Source: Arcicella aurantiaca (lineage in GTDB: Bacteria > Bacteroidota > Bacteroidia > Cytophagales > Spirosomataceae). Taken from it: 64,000 bases of DNA. Shown in pieces: positions 9,064-18,260 of the stretch. Both the position numbers and the translations under genes were made by a program. Location: the NCBI RefSeq assembly GCF_003148625.1, contig NZ_QGGO01000001.1:124001-188000 (forward strand). The letters run 5' to 3'. Below the pieces are notes generated by a model that was not told where the DNA came from, made no database searches, and saw only the letters and a list, made by a program, of their open reading frames with translations. Each line of letters begins with the position of its first letter. Position 1 is the first letter of the stretch.

Positions 9064-9476
9064 AAATACTTGACGAATTAAAACATTTTTGGGAAGTTAA
9101 TAATTTGCCTATTGATGGAGGCGTAAAAGATAAATTCAATGAGGTTAGCATTGTAGGATTTTCTTTTAAATACCCCAATTTAGACGGAAAAGCCTTAATG
9201 TTACACGATTTGAATCACTTGATAACAGGATATAAAACCAACTGGACAGGTGAGTGTGAAGTTAGTGCTTGGGAGTTAGCCAGTGGAGGTAGAAAAGGGT
9301 ATGCGGCAACATGGATTTATCCGATAAGTCTTGTATTGATTGGTATGGTTATTTGTCCCTTCAAAACATATAAGGCTTTTATAAATGGTTTAGGAAAACG
9401 CAATAGCTTTATTATTTCCAATCAGACCAATATCTGGAAGCTAACCAAGACGGAATTGATAACATTGGTTGGGTAA
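9060..9476 (+). CDS. COQ4-like protein with intact HDxxHx11E motif
   Basis: In this 138-aa protein, residues 49-65 read HDLNHLITGYKTNWTGE: His49, Asp50, His53 and Glu65 match exactly the HDxxH-x11-E metal-binding signature of COQ4. The following AWELASG resembles the family's AFxLAQ. COQ4 acts in ubiquinone biosynthesis (removal of the ring C1 carboxyl) in mitochondria and Proteobacteria. Bacteroidota normally make menaquinone, so the role here is unclear; it may bind or process another lipid or quinone. Residues ~85-103 are hydrophobic (WIYPISLVLIGMVICPF) and may touch the membrane. It is translationally coupled to the SRPBCC-like gene upstream and ends 2 bp before a convergent gene. Confidence 0.7.
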   Translation: MKILDELKHFWEVNNLPIDGGVKDKFNEVSIVGFSFKYPNLDGKALMLHDLNHLITGYKTNWTGECEVSAWELASGGRKGYAATWIYPISLVLIGMVICPFKTYKAFINGLGKRNSFIISNQTNIWKLTKTELITLVG

Positions 9477-9478
9477 TT

Positions 9479-10042
9479 TTACCGCTTGCTGATATATTTA
9501 TTCCCTTTCAAATAAAACCGATAAGGCAAGTCAGCACCTTGCGTAATGCCGATTCTGGTAGTGGTAATGATTTCATTTTCAGGTATTTCAATTTTAGGGG
9601 GAATGATTTTTAAGTCATTCCCCAAAATACTCCAATTGTTCATACCTTTATGAATTGCCATTGCTTGCACTAATTTTCCCGGTCCCGAACATAGGTTTTT
9701 GACCACATCAGTTTTGCGTCTTTCTTTCATCAATTCTATTCCGTCCACAGGCTCTAAAGCACGAATTAAAACGGCTTCTCCAATGTCTTTTTGGTTAGTA
9801 GAAATATTGACGCAAAAGTGCATTCCATAAATTTGATAAACATAAATTGTTCCTGCTTCACCAAACATGGGAGCATTGCGTTCACTTTTTTTACGATACG
9901 CATGGCAGGCTGGGTCGTCTTGCAAATAAGCTTCTGTTTCTACAATAATTCCCGAAGTTATCCCTTCTTCGTTTTCGTGTATGAGCGTGTATCCCAATAA
10001 TTGCTTGGCAACCGAAAGCGTATCTAAATTGAGTAAATCCAT
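9479..10042 (-). CDS. DNA-3-methyladenine glycosylase, AAG/Mpg type
   Basis: This 187-aa protein is a base-excision repair enzyme removing alkylated purines. It belongs to the mammalian-type alkyladenine glycosylase family (COG2094), not the AlkA/TagA folds. VETEAY at residues 34-39 contains the catalytic Glu37 and the base-stacking Tyr39. The segments CHAYRKKSERNAPMFGEAG, YVYQIYGMHFCVN and LCSGPGKLVQAM are family hallmarks. The length is slightly short of the usual ~200 aa, but all core motifs are present. It lies 3 bp downstream of the cyclase-family gene on the same strand, so the three genes 10944-9479 probably form one operon. Confidence 0.9.
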   Translation of the reverse strand: MDLLNLDTLSVAKQLLGYTLIHENEEGITSGIIVETEAYLQDDPACHAYRKKSERNAPMFGEAGTIYVYQIYGMHFCVNISTNQKDIGEAVLIRALEPVDGIELMKERRKTDVVKNLCSGPGKLVQAMAIHKGMNNWSILGNDLKIIPPKIEIPENEIITTTRIGITQGADLPYRFYLKGNKYISKR

Positions 10043-10045
10043 ATT

Positions 10046-10705
10046 TTAATCTAAAACAGCATAAGCTCTAACTGGAAATGTTCCCATGCCTTTTACTTTT
10101 GGCGGAGTTGCCGAAAACTTAAAAGGAGTATTTGCTGGAATTTCTTTGAGATTGCAAAGATGCTCAACAATCAAAATTTCGTTTTTCAGTAAAATTGTAT
10201 GAACAGGACGAGATTTTCCTTCTACATCATCAATATTATGAGAATCAATGCCAACTAATTTTACCCCTTGTGACACCAAATATTCAGCAGCATCGGCAGT
10301 CAGAAATGGGTTATTGGAATAATACGCATCGGTTTTCCAATTTTCATCCCAATTGGTATTTACTAAAACGGCTTTATTTTTCAAATCAAGTCCTTCAAAA
10401 TATGATTTGTCAATCCGTAAAGTTTGACGATAAGGAATTTTAATCAACACCGCCTCTAACATAGCAGTTTGTTCAATCAGTATTTCGGATAAATCTTTTC
10501 CGTCTTCGTAACGGTGAAAAGGCGTATCGAGGTAAGTTCCTGTATTAGAAACCATTTCAATTTTTCCCATCTGAAAAGACGTACCTTCTTCATACCATTG
10601 TTTAGATTCTTCACGTGTCCAAAAATCACAAATTACAGGTGCGGGAAGTCCTTTGTAGGTAACAACTCCTTCTTCTATGGTATGGCTTAAATCTATAAAT
10701 TTCAT
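10046..10705 (-). CDS. Cyclase-family (kynurenine-formamidase-like) metal hydrolase
   Basis: This 219-aa protein is of the PF04199 cyclase family. It starts with the typical MKFIDLSHTIEEG and has NTGTYLDTPFHRYEDGKDL, the family's metal-site motif (consensus HxGTHxDxPxH). Here the first His is Asn (SNTGTY) and the second is Tyr, while Asp and the last His stay. VLVNTNWDENW and LVGIDSHNIDD match the later family motifs. The altered first two ligands suggest a variant metal site, so formamidase activity should not be assumed. The start codon overlaps the upstream small membrane gene by 4 bp (10702-10705). Confidence 0.8.
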   Translation of the reverse strand: MKFIDLSHTIEEGVVTYKGLPAPVICDFWTREESKQWYEEGTSFQMGKIEMVSNTGTYLDTPFHRYEDGKDLSEILIEQTAMLEAVLIKIPYRQTLRIDKSYFEGLDLKNKAVLVNTNWDENWKTDAYYSNNPFLTADAAEYLVSQGVKLVGIDSHNIDDVEGKSRPVHTILLKNEILIVEHLCNLKEIPANTPFKFSATPPKVKGMGTFPVRAYAVLD

Positions 10706-10944
10706 GATTTTTTATTTTTTAGTAAAGCAAAAACTGCAATAAAAACCCAAACAACATTGACCATTGCCGAGGGATAAGCCTTGTGATGAATGGTATTAAT
10801 GATAAAGAAAATACCTCCGATTAAGTTTGCCAATTGATATGCCGTAGAATTGGAAGAAATTTTATTAAGAGAATTTAAAGCAAATGCTCCGACGATGAGA
10901 ATTGAGGCTATCCAGCCTAAAATTTCGATAATAATTTCGTTCAT
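10702..10944 (-). CDS. CBU_0592-like small membrane protein
   Basis: This 80-aa protein has three hydrophobic helices. The pattern GWIASILIVGAFALNSL, then YQLANLIGGIFFIINTIHH, then AYPSAMVNVVWVFIAVFALL fits the CBU_0592 family of small inner-membrane proteins of unknown function. It is first in a probable operon with the cyclase-family hydrolase (4-bp overlap) and the glycosylase. Confidence 0.7.
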   Translation of the reverse strand: MNEIIIEILGWIASILIVGAFALNSLNKISSNSTAYQLANLIGGIFFIINTIHHKAYPSAMVNVVWVFIAVFALLKNKKS

Positions 10945-11077
10945 TTTTAAAAATTATAGTTTGTTATTTGAAGTTCAATTTTCTACATAACCATATTATG
11001 CAGGAAAACCATTTCCCAAATTAGCATATTTAGCGGTCATTCCCGACCTTTGCCCAAATTTTTAACAAACATAGACG

Positions 11078-11509
11078 ATGGCACAAGTAAAATCGGGCGA
11101 TAAAATTAACGTCCACTACACAGGCAAATTGACAGACGGAACACTTTTCGATAGCTCGGCAGGACGTGAGCCTTTAGAATTTGAAGTTGGTTCTGGAATG
11201 GTTATCAAAGGTTTTGATGAAGGTGTTACAGGTATGAGTGTGGGCGAGAAAAAAACGATTCATATTCCTGCTGCGGAGGCTTACGGAGAAGTTGACCAAA
11301 ATTATTTGGCAGTTTTTAACAAAGCTGAAATCCCTGCCGATATTCCTTACGAAGTTGGTATGCAATTAAATATGCACCAAGATGGTTCTGGTCAAGTAAT
11401 GCCAGTTACGGTTGTTGAGGTTACTGACACAACTATCACTTTAGATGCTAATCACCCTTTAGCAGGTAAAGATTTAATTTTCGATTTAGAATTAGTTTCT
11501 ATTGGGTAA
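11078..11509 (+). CDS. FKBP-type peptidyl-prolyl cis-trans isomerase, SlyD-like
   Basis: This 143-aa cytoplasmic protein begins [20 protein letters not shown] with [15 protein letters not shown], the classic FKBP core. [20 protein letters not shown] marks the insertion point of the flap (IF) domain, and AYGEVDQ and [20 protein letters not shown] complete the SlyD-like fold. The His-rich metal-binding tail of E. coli SlyD is absent. It acts as a folding catalyst/chaperone. It is a single gene followed by a large inverted repeat. Confidence 0.93.
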   Translation: MAQVKSGDKINVHYTGKLTDGTLFDSSAGREPLEFEVGSGMVIKGFDEGVTGMSVGEKKTIHIPAAEAYGEVDQNYLAVFNKAEIPADIPYEVGMQLNMHQDGSGQVMPVTVVEVTDTTITLDANHPLAGKDLIFDLELVSIG

Positions 11510-11521
11510 GTGGGGAGAGGA

Positions 11522-11630
11522 GTTGTGAATTGTGAATTATGAATTGTGAGTAATTAGTAATGAATTATGGAGTTATGAATTATGAAAAGGATAACCCACA
11601 ACTCACAATTCATAATTCACAATTCATAAC
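11522..11630. repeat. Long inverted repeat between slyD-like gene and ftsK
   Basis: 29-bp arms (11522-11550 and 11602-11630) differ at one position. Each arm is built of iterated GTGAATTATGAATT words. It sits between convergent genes and can form a long stem. Similar low-complexity inverted repeats occur at 31734 and 35880. Confidence 0.75.
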
Positions 11631-11642
11631 TCCATTTCCTTC

Positions 11643-14150
11643 TTAAAGTTCTTTCAGCAGTCGCTCCAAAGCATCTATATCTTTTACCAATACTTCACGA
11701 GCTTTTGAGCCTTCAAAAACACCTACAATTCCTGCTGCTTCCAATTGGTCAATTAATCGTCCTGCACGGTTATATCCTAATTTTAAACGTCTCTGAATCA
11801 ATGAAGTAGAGCCTTGTTGATGCGTTACAATCAAACGAGCTGCATCATCAAAGAATGGGTCACGGTTGCTGGCATCAAATTCAGCTTTATCATTTCCACC
11901 TTCATTATCTCCTTCAAATTCTGGCAACATATAGGCAGAATCATAACCTTGTTGATTTCCGATAAAATCACAAACGTCGTCCACTTCTGGCGTATCCACA
12001 AAAGCACATTGCAAACGAATAATATCAGAACCCGTAGAAAGTAACATATCTCCCATACCTACTAATTGTTCAGCTCCACCTGTATCTAAAATAGTTCGAG
12101 AGTCAATTTTTGACGTTACTTTAAACGACAAACGAGCAGGGAAGTTTGCTTTGATTGTACCCGTAATTACGTTTACCGAAGGACGTTGCGTTGCAATTAC
12201 TAAGTGAATACCAATGGCACGAGCCAACTGAGCCAAACGAGCAATTGGTTGTTCAACTTCTTTGCCAGCGGTCATCATTAAGTCTGCTAACTCGTCAATT
12301 ACTAAGACAATGTATGGCATAAAATAATGACCTTTTTCTGGATTTAATCTTCTATTGATAAACTTAACATTGTATTCCTTCAAATTTCTACAACCTGCAT
12401 CTTTCAATAAATTATAACGATTATCCATTTCGATACATAATGAATTGAGCGTATGCACAACTTTTTTAGTATCGGTAATAATGGCTTCGGCAGAATTTGG
12501 TAACATTGCCAAGAAGTGACGTTCTATTTTATTGAAAAGTGTTAATTCTACTTTTTTAGGGTCAACCAATACAAACTTTAATTGTGATGGATGTTTTTTG
12601 TACAATAACGAAGTCAAAATCATGTTTAAACCAACTGACTTTCCTTGTCCTGTTGCCCCCGCCATCAATAAGTGAGGCATTTTGGCAAGGTCGGTAACAA
12701 AGATTTCGTTGCTAATTGTCTTACCCAAAACAATTGGTAAATCAGCCGTTGATTTCTGGAATTTCTCTGAACCGATTACCATTTTTACAGGCACCATTTC
12801 TCGGTTTTTGTTCGGTACTTCAATACCGATTGTCCCTTTTCCCGGAATTGGAGCGATAATACGAATACCCAAAGCTGCTAAAGAAAGAGCAATATCATCT
12901 TCTAAATTCTTGATTTTTGAAATTCTAACTCCTGCATCTGGAATAATTTCATAAAGCGTAACTGTTGGTCCAATCGTGGCTTTAATGGAGGCAATACCTA
13001 TTCCGTAGTTACCCAAAGTCTCTACAATTTTATCAGAATTTGCTTTCAATTCTTCTTGCGAAACATTAGCTTTTCCAGTGTCATATTCCTTCATTAAATC
13101 TAAAGTCGGGAATTTGTAATGCGGTAAATCGAGCATTGGGTCATACAAACCAAACTTTTTCAATAACTCCTCATTAACAGCATCTTTTTCGTCTAATACG
13201 ATTGGCGTTTCTTCTTCATCTTCCGTAATTGATTCAGGAATATCCTCAGCGTTTTCAATCGTTAATGAAATTTCACCTTTTGGACTTTTAGTAGTTGGTG
13301 TTGTAACTACTGGCGGAAGGTATGGGCGAATATTCTCTTCATCGTGATTGTCAACATGGTCGATGGTTAAATCTTCTAATTCTTCCTCAACACTTGGAGA
13401 TGCTTGGAAATCTTGACGAACTCTTTGAATATTTTTGGCACTGGCAATGTCTTTTTCAACGGTTTCTTCTTGCTCTTCGTCTTCATCATCTGCTTCTTGC
13501 AAGACTGTCGAAGAACTTAATTTATCTGAAAGTTTGCTAACCGAGTCTATTCCATAATAATAAACGCAGAAAACAATCAGCACGAACATAATAACCAAAA
13601 TAGACGCCCAGCCAATAACACCGTATAAACTTTGATTGATAAAATAGCCAATTCCTCCGCAAACGTTACTTAGGGTTGCTTGTGCGTCGAGCATAAAAAC
13701 AAAGAACCCGAAGAAACAACTAAACCAAAACATATAAAATAAAGCTTGCCAAGTAAGGTTTTCTAAGGCAATCAGTTCTCTTTTGAAACTCATTTTGAAC
13801 CCTGAAACAAATAAAATTGGAATCAACAAAAATGCTGACCAACCAAACAATTCAAATATCAGTAAATGAGATAATTTTGCTCCGTACAAGCCAAATGGAT
13901 TAGCTGTCTTTTTGGGTTTTGGGGCATTAGCCAAAGCGGCGTCAATTTCACTTTGGTCAGTATTTCCTGTAAAAAGATGAGAGAAAAAAGAGATTAACAT
14001 AAATGCTGCTACGAGCATAAACAAAACCCCCACAATGAATTTGAATTGTTCATTTTGGGTTAAATTCTTAAAGTTAAAATCAAATGATAATTGTTTATTT
14101 GGTTTTCGTTCTTTAGGACGGTCTGCGATTTTGGAGATATTCTTTGCCAT
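11643..14150 (-). CDS. ftsK: DNA translocase FtsK
   Basis: This ~835-aa protein couples division to chromosome segregation, pumping DNA at the septum and activating XerCD at dif. The start at 14150 (MAKNISKIADRP) is chosen over an in-frame ATG at 14222, because the extra residues look like translated spacer. The N-terminal ~210 aa hold four membrane helices; an acidic linker (DDEDEEQEE) follows; the motor has Walker A GATGQGKS at about 498-505 and Walker B VLVIDELADLMM. The C-terminal winged-helix gamma domain is intact (LIQRRLKLGYNRAGRLIDQLE). The linker is short compared with E. coli FtsK, as usual for the SpoIIIE-like size class. In many Bacteroidota ftsK is next to lolA; here the LolA-like gene is 37 kb away. 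Confidence 0.95.
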   Translation of the reverse strand: MAKNISKIADRPKERKPNKQLSFDFNFKNLTQNEQFKFIVGVLFMLVAAFMLISFFSHLFTGNTDQSEIDAALANAPKPKKTANPFGLYGAKLSHLLIFELFGWSAFLLIPILFVSGFKMSFKRELIALENLTWQALFYMFWFSCFFGFFVFMLDAQATLSNVCGGIGYFINQSLYGVIGWASILVIMFVLIVFCVYYYGIDSVSKLSDKLSSSTVLQEADDEDEEQEETVEKDIASAKNIQRVRQDFQASPSVEEELEDLTIDHVDNHDEENIRPYLPPVVTTPTTKSPKGEISLTIENAEDIPESITEDEEETPIVLDEKDAVNEELLKKFGLYDPMLDLPHYKFPTLDLMKEYDTGKANVSQEELKANSDKIVETLGNYGIGIASIKATIGPTVTLYEIIPDAGVRISKIKNLEDDIALSLAALGIRIIAPIPGKGTIGIEVPNKNREMVPVKMVIGSEKFQKSTADLPIVLGKTISNEIFVTDLAKMPHLLMAGATGQGKSVGLNMILTSLLYKKHPSQLKFVLVDPKKVELTLFNKIERHFLAMLPNSAEAIITDTKKVVHTLNSLCIEMDNRYNLLKDAGCRNLKEYNVKFINRRLNPEKGHYFMPYIVLVIDELADLMMTAGKEVEQPIARLAQLARAIGIHLVIATQRPSVNVITGTIKANFPARLSFKVTSKIDSRTILDTGGAEQLVGMGDMLLSTGSDIIRLQCAFVDTPEVDDVCDFIGNQQGYDSAYMLPEFEGDNEGGNDKAEFDASNRDPFFDDAARLIVTHQQGSTSLIQRRLKLGYNRAGRLIDQLEAAGIVGVFEGSKAREVLVKDIDALERLLKEL

Positions 14151-14547
14151 AGTAAGGATGTTTGTTGATTGCAGATTTTTAGATTTTAATTTCAGATTTA
14201 AAACTTCCAAAATTGAAATCATTTCTCAATCATTCAATTAACCCAAAGTTCGTAAATTTGAGGGTGTTTTGCGAGATTTTTTTGAAAAAACTGTTATTTG
14301 GAGATTTTGTGGAGGAATTGTGTAGCTCTGAAAGGATGAATGGGGTTGTATTGGAAAACGTGCGACACAGTCGCCAAACCATTTAGGTACTGATTGCAGC
14401 GAGATATTGACGCTTATTTAACGTTGGCGAGGTTAAAATTTTCACTTACCCCAAGTTGTAACCGAAGTGAAACTTGCTGGACATGGAATGGTCTTGTTAA
14501 CCTTCCCGAAAGTTTTGAACTTTCGGGAAGGTCGTGCATCACAAAAA
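14151..14547. other. Intergenic region upstream of ftsK with hairpin at its end
   Basis: About 400 bp without a gene. It should hold the ftsK promoter. No repeat family member was recognised except the hairpin at 14500-14532. Confidence 0.5.
14500..14532 (-). terminator. Hairpin downstream of the FG-GAP gene
   Basis: A perfect 15-bp stem (ACCTTCCCGAAAGTT with its complement) has a 3-nt loop. It lies 16 bp past the stop of the minus-strand gene ending at 14548. There is no long T-run, so it may slow decay rather than terminate strongly. Confidence 0.5.
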
Positions 14548-16773
14548 TCATTTCCTCAAAACCACCTTTTCCGTTTGCTCAATTTTCCCATCTTTAGAGA
14601 TTTTTAAGATATAAATTCCTTCTGTTTGAGATGATAAATCTAATACCAAATCTTGATTAATCGTCTGATTTTTTTGCGATAAAATCTTTCTTCCTGTAAT
14701 ATCAAAAAGCTCGTAATCAGCTATGATTGGATTTTTGACATATAAATATCTATTAGTTGGGTTTGGGTAAACGATAAAATTCTTCGGTTCCTCGGTGGAG
14801 GTAATCAAGAATTTAGAAGTATTTTTTAACCATTTCAAACCACCTGTATTTGTACCAATCATCAAGTCTGGAATTAGGTCATTATTAAGGTCTGTAACGG
14901 CTACATTTAACATTCCGCCTAATGGTAATTGAGCATTTTTATTATTGAATTCGTCAAAAATAGAGGTGCTATCAGCTACAAATTTTGTTTGGTTCTGCTC
15001 GGTAATATTTTTATAGACTTTAATAAATCCGCTTCTATTTCCTGTGATTAATTCTTCTTTGCCATCACCGTTCAAATCTGCCGTAGCTAATGAAATATTC
15101 CCGATGGTATAATCGTCTATAATTCCGCCCAATTGGTCATTGTTAAGCGTATAAACTGGATTTTTTGCTGTTCCCGTATTTTTATAATATTCCAAACGAC
15201 CGCTTCCTTTGCCTAACAAAAGGTCTTTGAGTCCGTCTTTATTCAAATCAAAAAACAAGGGGAAATCCCCATTAGCAAGGTATTCGACAGACGGAATTGT
15301 TACGGCTTCTGCCAATCTTACATCAAAAGCTTTTCCTTTTGCAGCTCGGTTTGGAAAATACCGCATAGAAACTCCCACAAACGAGTTGGCAATAAAACCT
15401 AAATCATCAACGCCGTCAGCATTTAAGTCGGCTATAAAAGGTTTAATTTCAAATAATTGTTGATTTTTGGAAATACCCAAATAGTCATTATTTGTCAATT
15501 CAAAAGTATTATTTCCTTTATTTTCAAACAAAGAAATACTGGCTCTGTATCCTGTATCACCACGATTTCCTGAATTGCCAACCAATAAATCTTGGTCGCC
15601 ATCGCCATCAATATCTGCAAAAACGGGGGCGGAGTTTTCTCCTAAATCCACCATGCTATTTTGTAACATATTGGTCTGTACAAAGTTGAAATCGGGCTTA
15701 TCGTCTTTGCCAATATTCTTATAAAACCAAACTGAATTTTGGTAATCAACGGTTTGTAAAGCATTGTCCGAACCATTGGGAGACGTTATTAAATCTCTAA
15801 CTCCGTCAAAGTCCAAATCTTCATAATACATAGCGGGAAATACGGCGAAATCCACAGGTTTGGCATTGGGAAATTTGTAATTTGCTCCGCTAAATCTTGC
15901 TCTTGCAAGCGTACCTGTATTATTTAAAGAAGCCACATTGTTTTTAGTAACGTGTCCGAACAAAATGTCTTTTAAACCGTCACCATTCAAATCTAACAAC
16001 AGTAAAGAATTGCCTGAGTGTAAAATTTTTGCGTTTTTATCCGTTTGAAAAGGGTTATCTAAAGGCACAGGATTATCGCCACAAGGTTGATTGAAAACAA
16101 TATCATCAAAGTGTTCTTTGTAAAAACCTCCCCAACAATCTCCTACTCTTTTGAATTCTAAATTTTCAGCATTTTTATAATTTTCAACACTGAAATTTCT
16201 GTGAAACATCGTAAAATTTCCAGATACATCAAAAGCAACAATATCATCGTCGCCATCATTGTCAATATCTGTAATAGAAGGCATATCGGTAGAACTCAAA
16301 TAAAGATTTAATTTCCCAGAATATCCTGTGCTGAAAATTGGGTCTGCTGAGAGTTGAAAGCTCAAATTGTCGGTTGTGGTGTTTTTGTAGGCTTTTATTC
16401 CTCCGGGTGTATATGTGAAAATATCTTTTTTGCCATCTCGGTTATAATCTCGTAATAAAATCCAGTTGGAAATTTTAGGAAAAGCACTTTCATATTTAGG
16501 TTCATATTGCCAAAAATATTTGCCTGTATTGTCTTGTTTTGCCAAAAAAGTATAAAGTTTTTGAGCCGTTCTATCAAATACAACAAGGTCGTCTATGCCG
16601 TCTTTGTCTAATTTACAAGTAGAAAATTGTGGAGCATTGAAACCGCCAGCAAAGGAATTTGGCAAGGTTTTTCCATTTTGAACAATTTTCAAAGAATTAT
16701 CATATTTGAAGGTAAACTCTTGAGCAAAAGTTTGAGTCAAAATGAATAAAAAAGGTAAAAATTTATATGACAT
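14548..16773 (-). CDS. Secreted FG-GAP/VCBS repeat protein with type IX sorting domain
   Basis: The start at 16773 (MSYKFLPFLFILTQTFAQE) gives a clean signal peptide; the longer frame from 16839 adds unlikely charged residues. The ~740-aa protein contains many calcium-binding-like repeats of the D-x-D-x-D-G type (DIDNDGDDDIV, DLNGDGLKDILFG, DIDGDGDQDLLVG, DLNADGVDDLGF, DLNKDGLKDLLLG), which build a beta-propeller. The last ~80 residues (FIVYPNPTNRYLYV...KISKDGKIEQTEKVVLRK) are a Por-secretion-system C-terminal sorting domain. The protein is therefore predicted to be exported through the type IX system and displayed or released. Its ligand is unknown; such propellers often bind polysaccharide or surfaces. 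Confidence 0.9.
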   Translation of the reverse strand: MSYKFLPFLFILTQTFAQEFTFKYDNSLKIVQNGKTLPNSFAGGFNAPQFSTCKLDKDGIDDLVVFDRTAQKLYTFLAKQDNTGKYFWQYEPKYESAFPKISNWILLRDYNRDGKKDIFTYTPGGIKAYKNTTTDNLSFQLSADPIFSTGYSGKLNLYLSSTDMPSITDIDNDGDDDIVAFDVSGNFTMFHRNFSVENYKNAENLEFKRVGDCWGGFYKEHFDDIVFNQPCGDNPVPLDNPFQTDKNAKILHSGNSLLLLDLNGDGLKDILFGHVTKNNVASLNNTGTLARARFSGANYKFPNAKPVDFAVFPAMYYEDLDFDGVRDLITSPNGSDNALQTVDYQNSVWFYKNIGKDDKPDFNFVQTNMLQNSMVDLGENSAPVFADIDGDGDQDLLVGNSGNRGDTGYRASISLFENKGNNTFELTNNDYLGISKNQQLFEIKPFIADLNADGVDDLGFIANSFVGVSMRYFPNRAAKGKAFDVRLAEAVTIPSVEYLANGDFPLFFDLNKDGLKDLLLGKGSGRLEYYKNTGTAKNPVYTLNNDQLGGIIDDYTIGNISLATADLNGDGKEELITGNRSGFIKVYKNITEQNQTKFVADSTSIFDEFNNKNAQLPLGGMLNVAVTDLNNDLIPDLMIGTNTGGLKWLKNTSKFLITSTEEPKNFIVYPNPTNRYLYVKNPIIADYELFDITGRKILSQKNQTINQDLVLDLSSQTEGIYILKISKDGKIEQTEKVVLRK

Positions 16774-16944
16774 ATTCTGTTTGTTTATAGGAAAGGGTTT
16801 GCTGGGTTTGTTTATTTTTTTCAAAATCTCGACAACCAATTGCCGAAACGGAGTGACAATGTTTTAGCCAAATTTTCAACTTATCCAATTTTCAAATTAT
16901 CCAAACCCGTATCTTTACGACCGATTATATTTAAAACGAAAAAA

Positions 16945-18258
16945 ATGATGATTTCGCTTATTGATTTATACCAAAAATACAGAGAATGTTCTGGTGTTTC
17001 AACCGATACCCGCAAAATTGGCTCAGATTCAATGTTTTTTGCTTTGAAAGGTCCAAATTTTAATGCCAATGCTTTTGCACAACAGGCTCTCGAAAAAGGA
17101 GCGAGATATGCAGTAGTTGACGACCCAGCGGTAGTAACTGACGAGCGGTTTCTTTTGGTAGAAGATGGATTAAAAGCTTTGCAGGATTTAGCTAATTTTC
17201 ATAGAAAACAGTTTAATATTCCCTTTGTTGGACTTACGGGTTCTAATGGAAAAACGACTACCAAAGAGTTGATTAATAGTGTTTTAGCTACAAAATATAA
17301 CACTTATTGTACTGTTGGAAATCTCAATAATCACATCGGAGTTCCGCTTACCGTTTTGGCAATTGATGATTCGGTAGAAATTGCCATTATTGAAATGGGA
17401 GCGAACAAGCAAGGCGATATTAAGGAATTGGTAGAAATCTGTGAGCCAACGCATGGTTTTATTACCAATATCGGAAAAGCACATTTGGAAGGTTTTGGTG
17501 GGGTAGAAGGTGTAGCAAAAGGGAAAGGCGAATTATTCGATTGGTTGGCACAAAATCATCAGACGGTTTTTATTAATGTTGCTTCAGTGCCGACTTATGA
17601 AATGGCTCAGCAACGACAAGGTTTTAACGAAATCATTACTTATACTACTGATACAAACAGAAGATTCCCGACGGTAGTAACGATGCAGGAGGAAATTCCA
17701 TTGGTAACTTTTACCGAAAGAGAAGGTGGATATTTTGAGTCGCATCTTACAGGAGCTTACAATTTCCAAAATATTGCCGCTGCCATAAGAATTGGCGAAT
17801 ATTTTGGTATTGATACCAAAACGGCTTGTCAGGCTGCGGCTGATTATGTACCAAATAATAACCGTTCTCAGTTTGTTGAAAAAGGAACAAATATGGTTTT
17901 GATGGACGCATATAATGCCAATCCGTCGTCAATGTCGGCAGCTATTAAGAATTTTAACAACTTGAAAGCTGAGAAGAAAATGGTGATTTTGGGTGATATG
18001 TTTGAGTTGGGCGACGAAGCCGAAGCAGAACACAAAGCACTCGGAACACTTTTGGCAGAATGTAATTTCGATAATATCCTTTTGGTAGGTTCATTAATGG
18101 AAAATGCAGTGAATCAATTGCCAATGATGAAAGTGCTGTATTTCCCAGATAAATTTGGTTTACACACATGGTTGAAGGATTATCCGCAAACCAATACACA
18201 CGTACTTGTAAAAGGCTCTCGTGGAATGGGTTTAGAAAGCGTTTTGCAGTTTTTGTAA
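16945..18258 (+). CDS. murF: UDP-N-acetylmuramoyl-tripeptide--D-alanyl-D-alanine ligase
   Basis: MurF adds D-Ala-D-Ala to the UDP-MurNAc-tripeptide, the last cytoplasmic peptide step of peptidoglycan. The ATG at 16945 is chosen; an upstream TTG at 16840 would add about 35 residues of translated spacer. N-terminal YRECSGVSTDTRKIGSDSMF is the MurE/F substrate domain, GSNGKTTTKEL near residue 98 is the P-loop, NNHIGVPLTVL and IIEMGANKQGDI follow, and LMDAYNANPSSM with LGDMFELGDEA lie in the C-terminal domain. A promoter-like TATCTTTA at 16910-16917 (one mismatch to TAnnTTTG) precedes it. Immediately after the stop begins a REP array. Confidence 0.95.
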   Translation: MMISLIDLYQKYRECSGVSTDTRKIGSDSMFFALKGPNFNANAFAQQALEKGARYAVVDDPAVVTDERFLLVEDGLKALQDLANFHRKQFNIPFVGLTGSNGKTTTKELINSVLATKYNTYCTVGNLNNHIGVPLTVLAIDDSVEIAIIEMGANKQGDIKELVEICEPTHGFITNIGKAHLEGFGGVEGVAKGKGELFDWLAQNHQTVFINVASVPTYEMAQQRQGFNEIITYTTDTNRRFPTVVTMQEEIPLVTFTEREGGYFESHLTGAYNFQNIAAAIRIGEYFGIDTKTACQAAADYVPNNNRSQFVEKGTNMVLMDAYNANPSSMSAAIKNFNNLKAEKKMVILGDMFELGDEAEAEHKALGTLLAECNFDNILLVGSLMENAVNQLPMMKVLYFPDKFGLHTWLKDYPQTNTHVLVKGSRGMGLESVLQFL

Positions 18259-18260
18259 TG

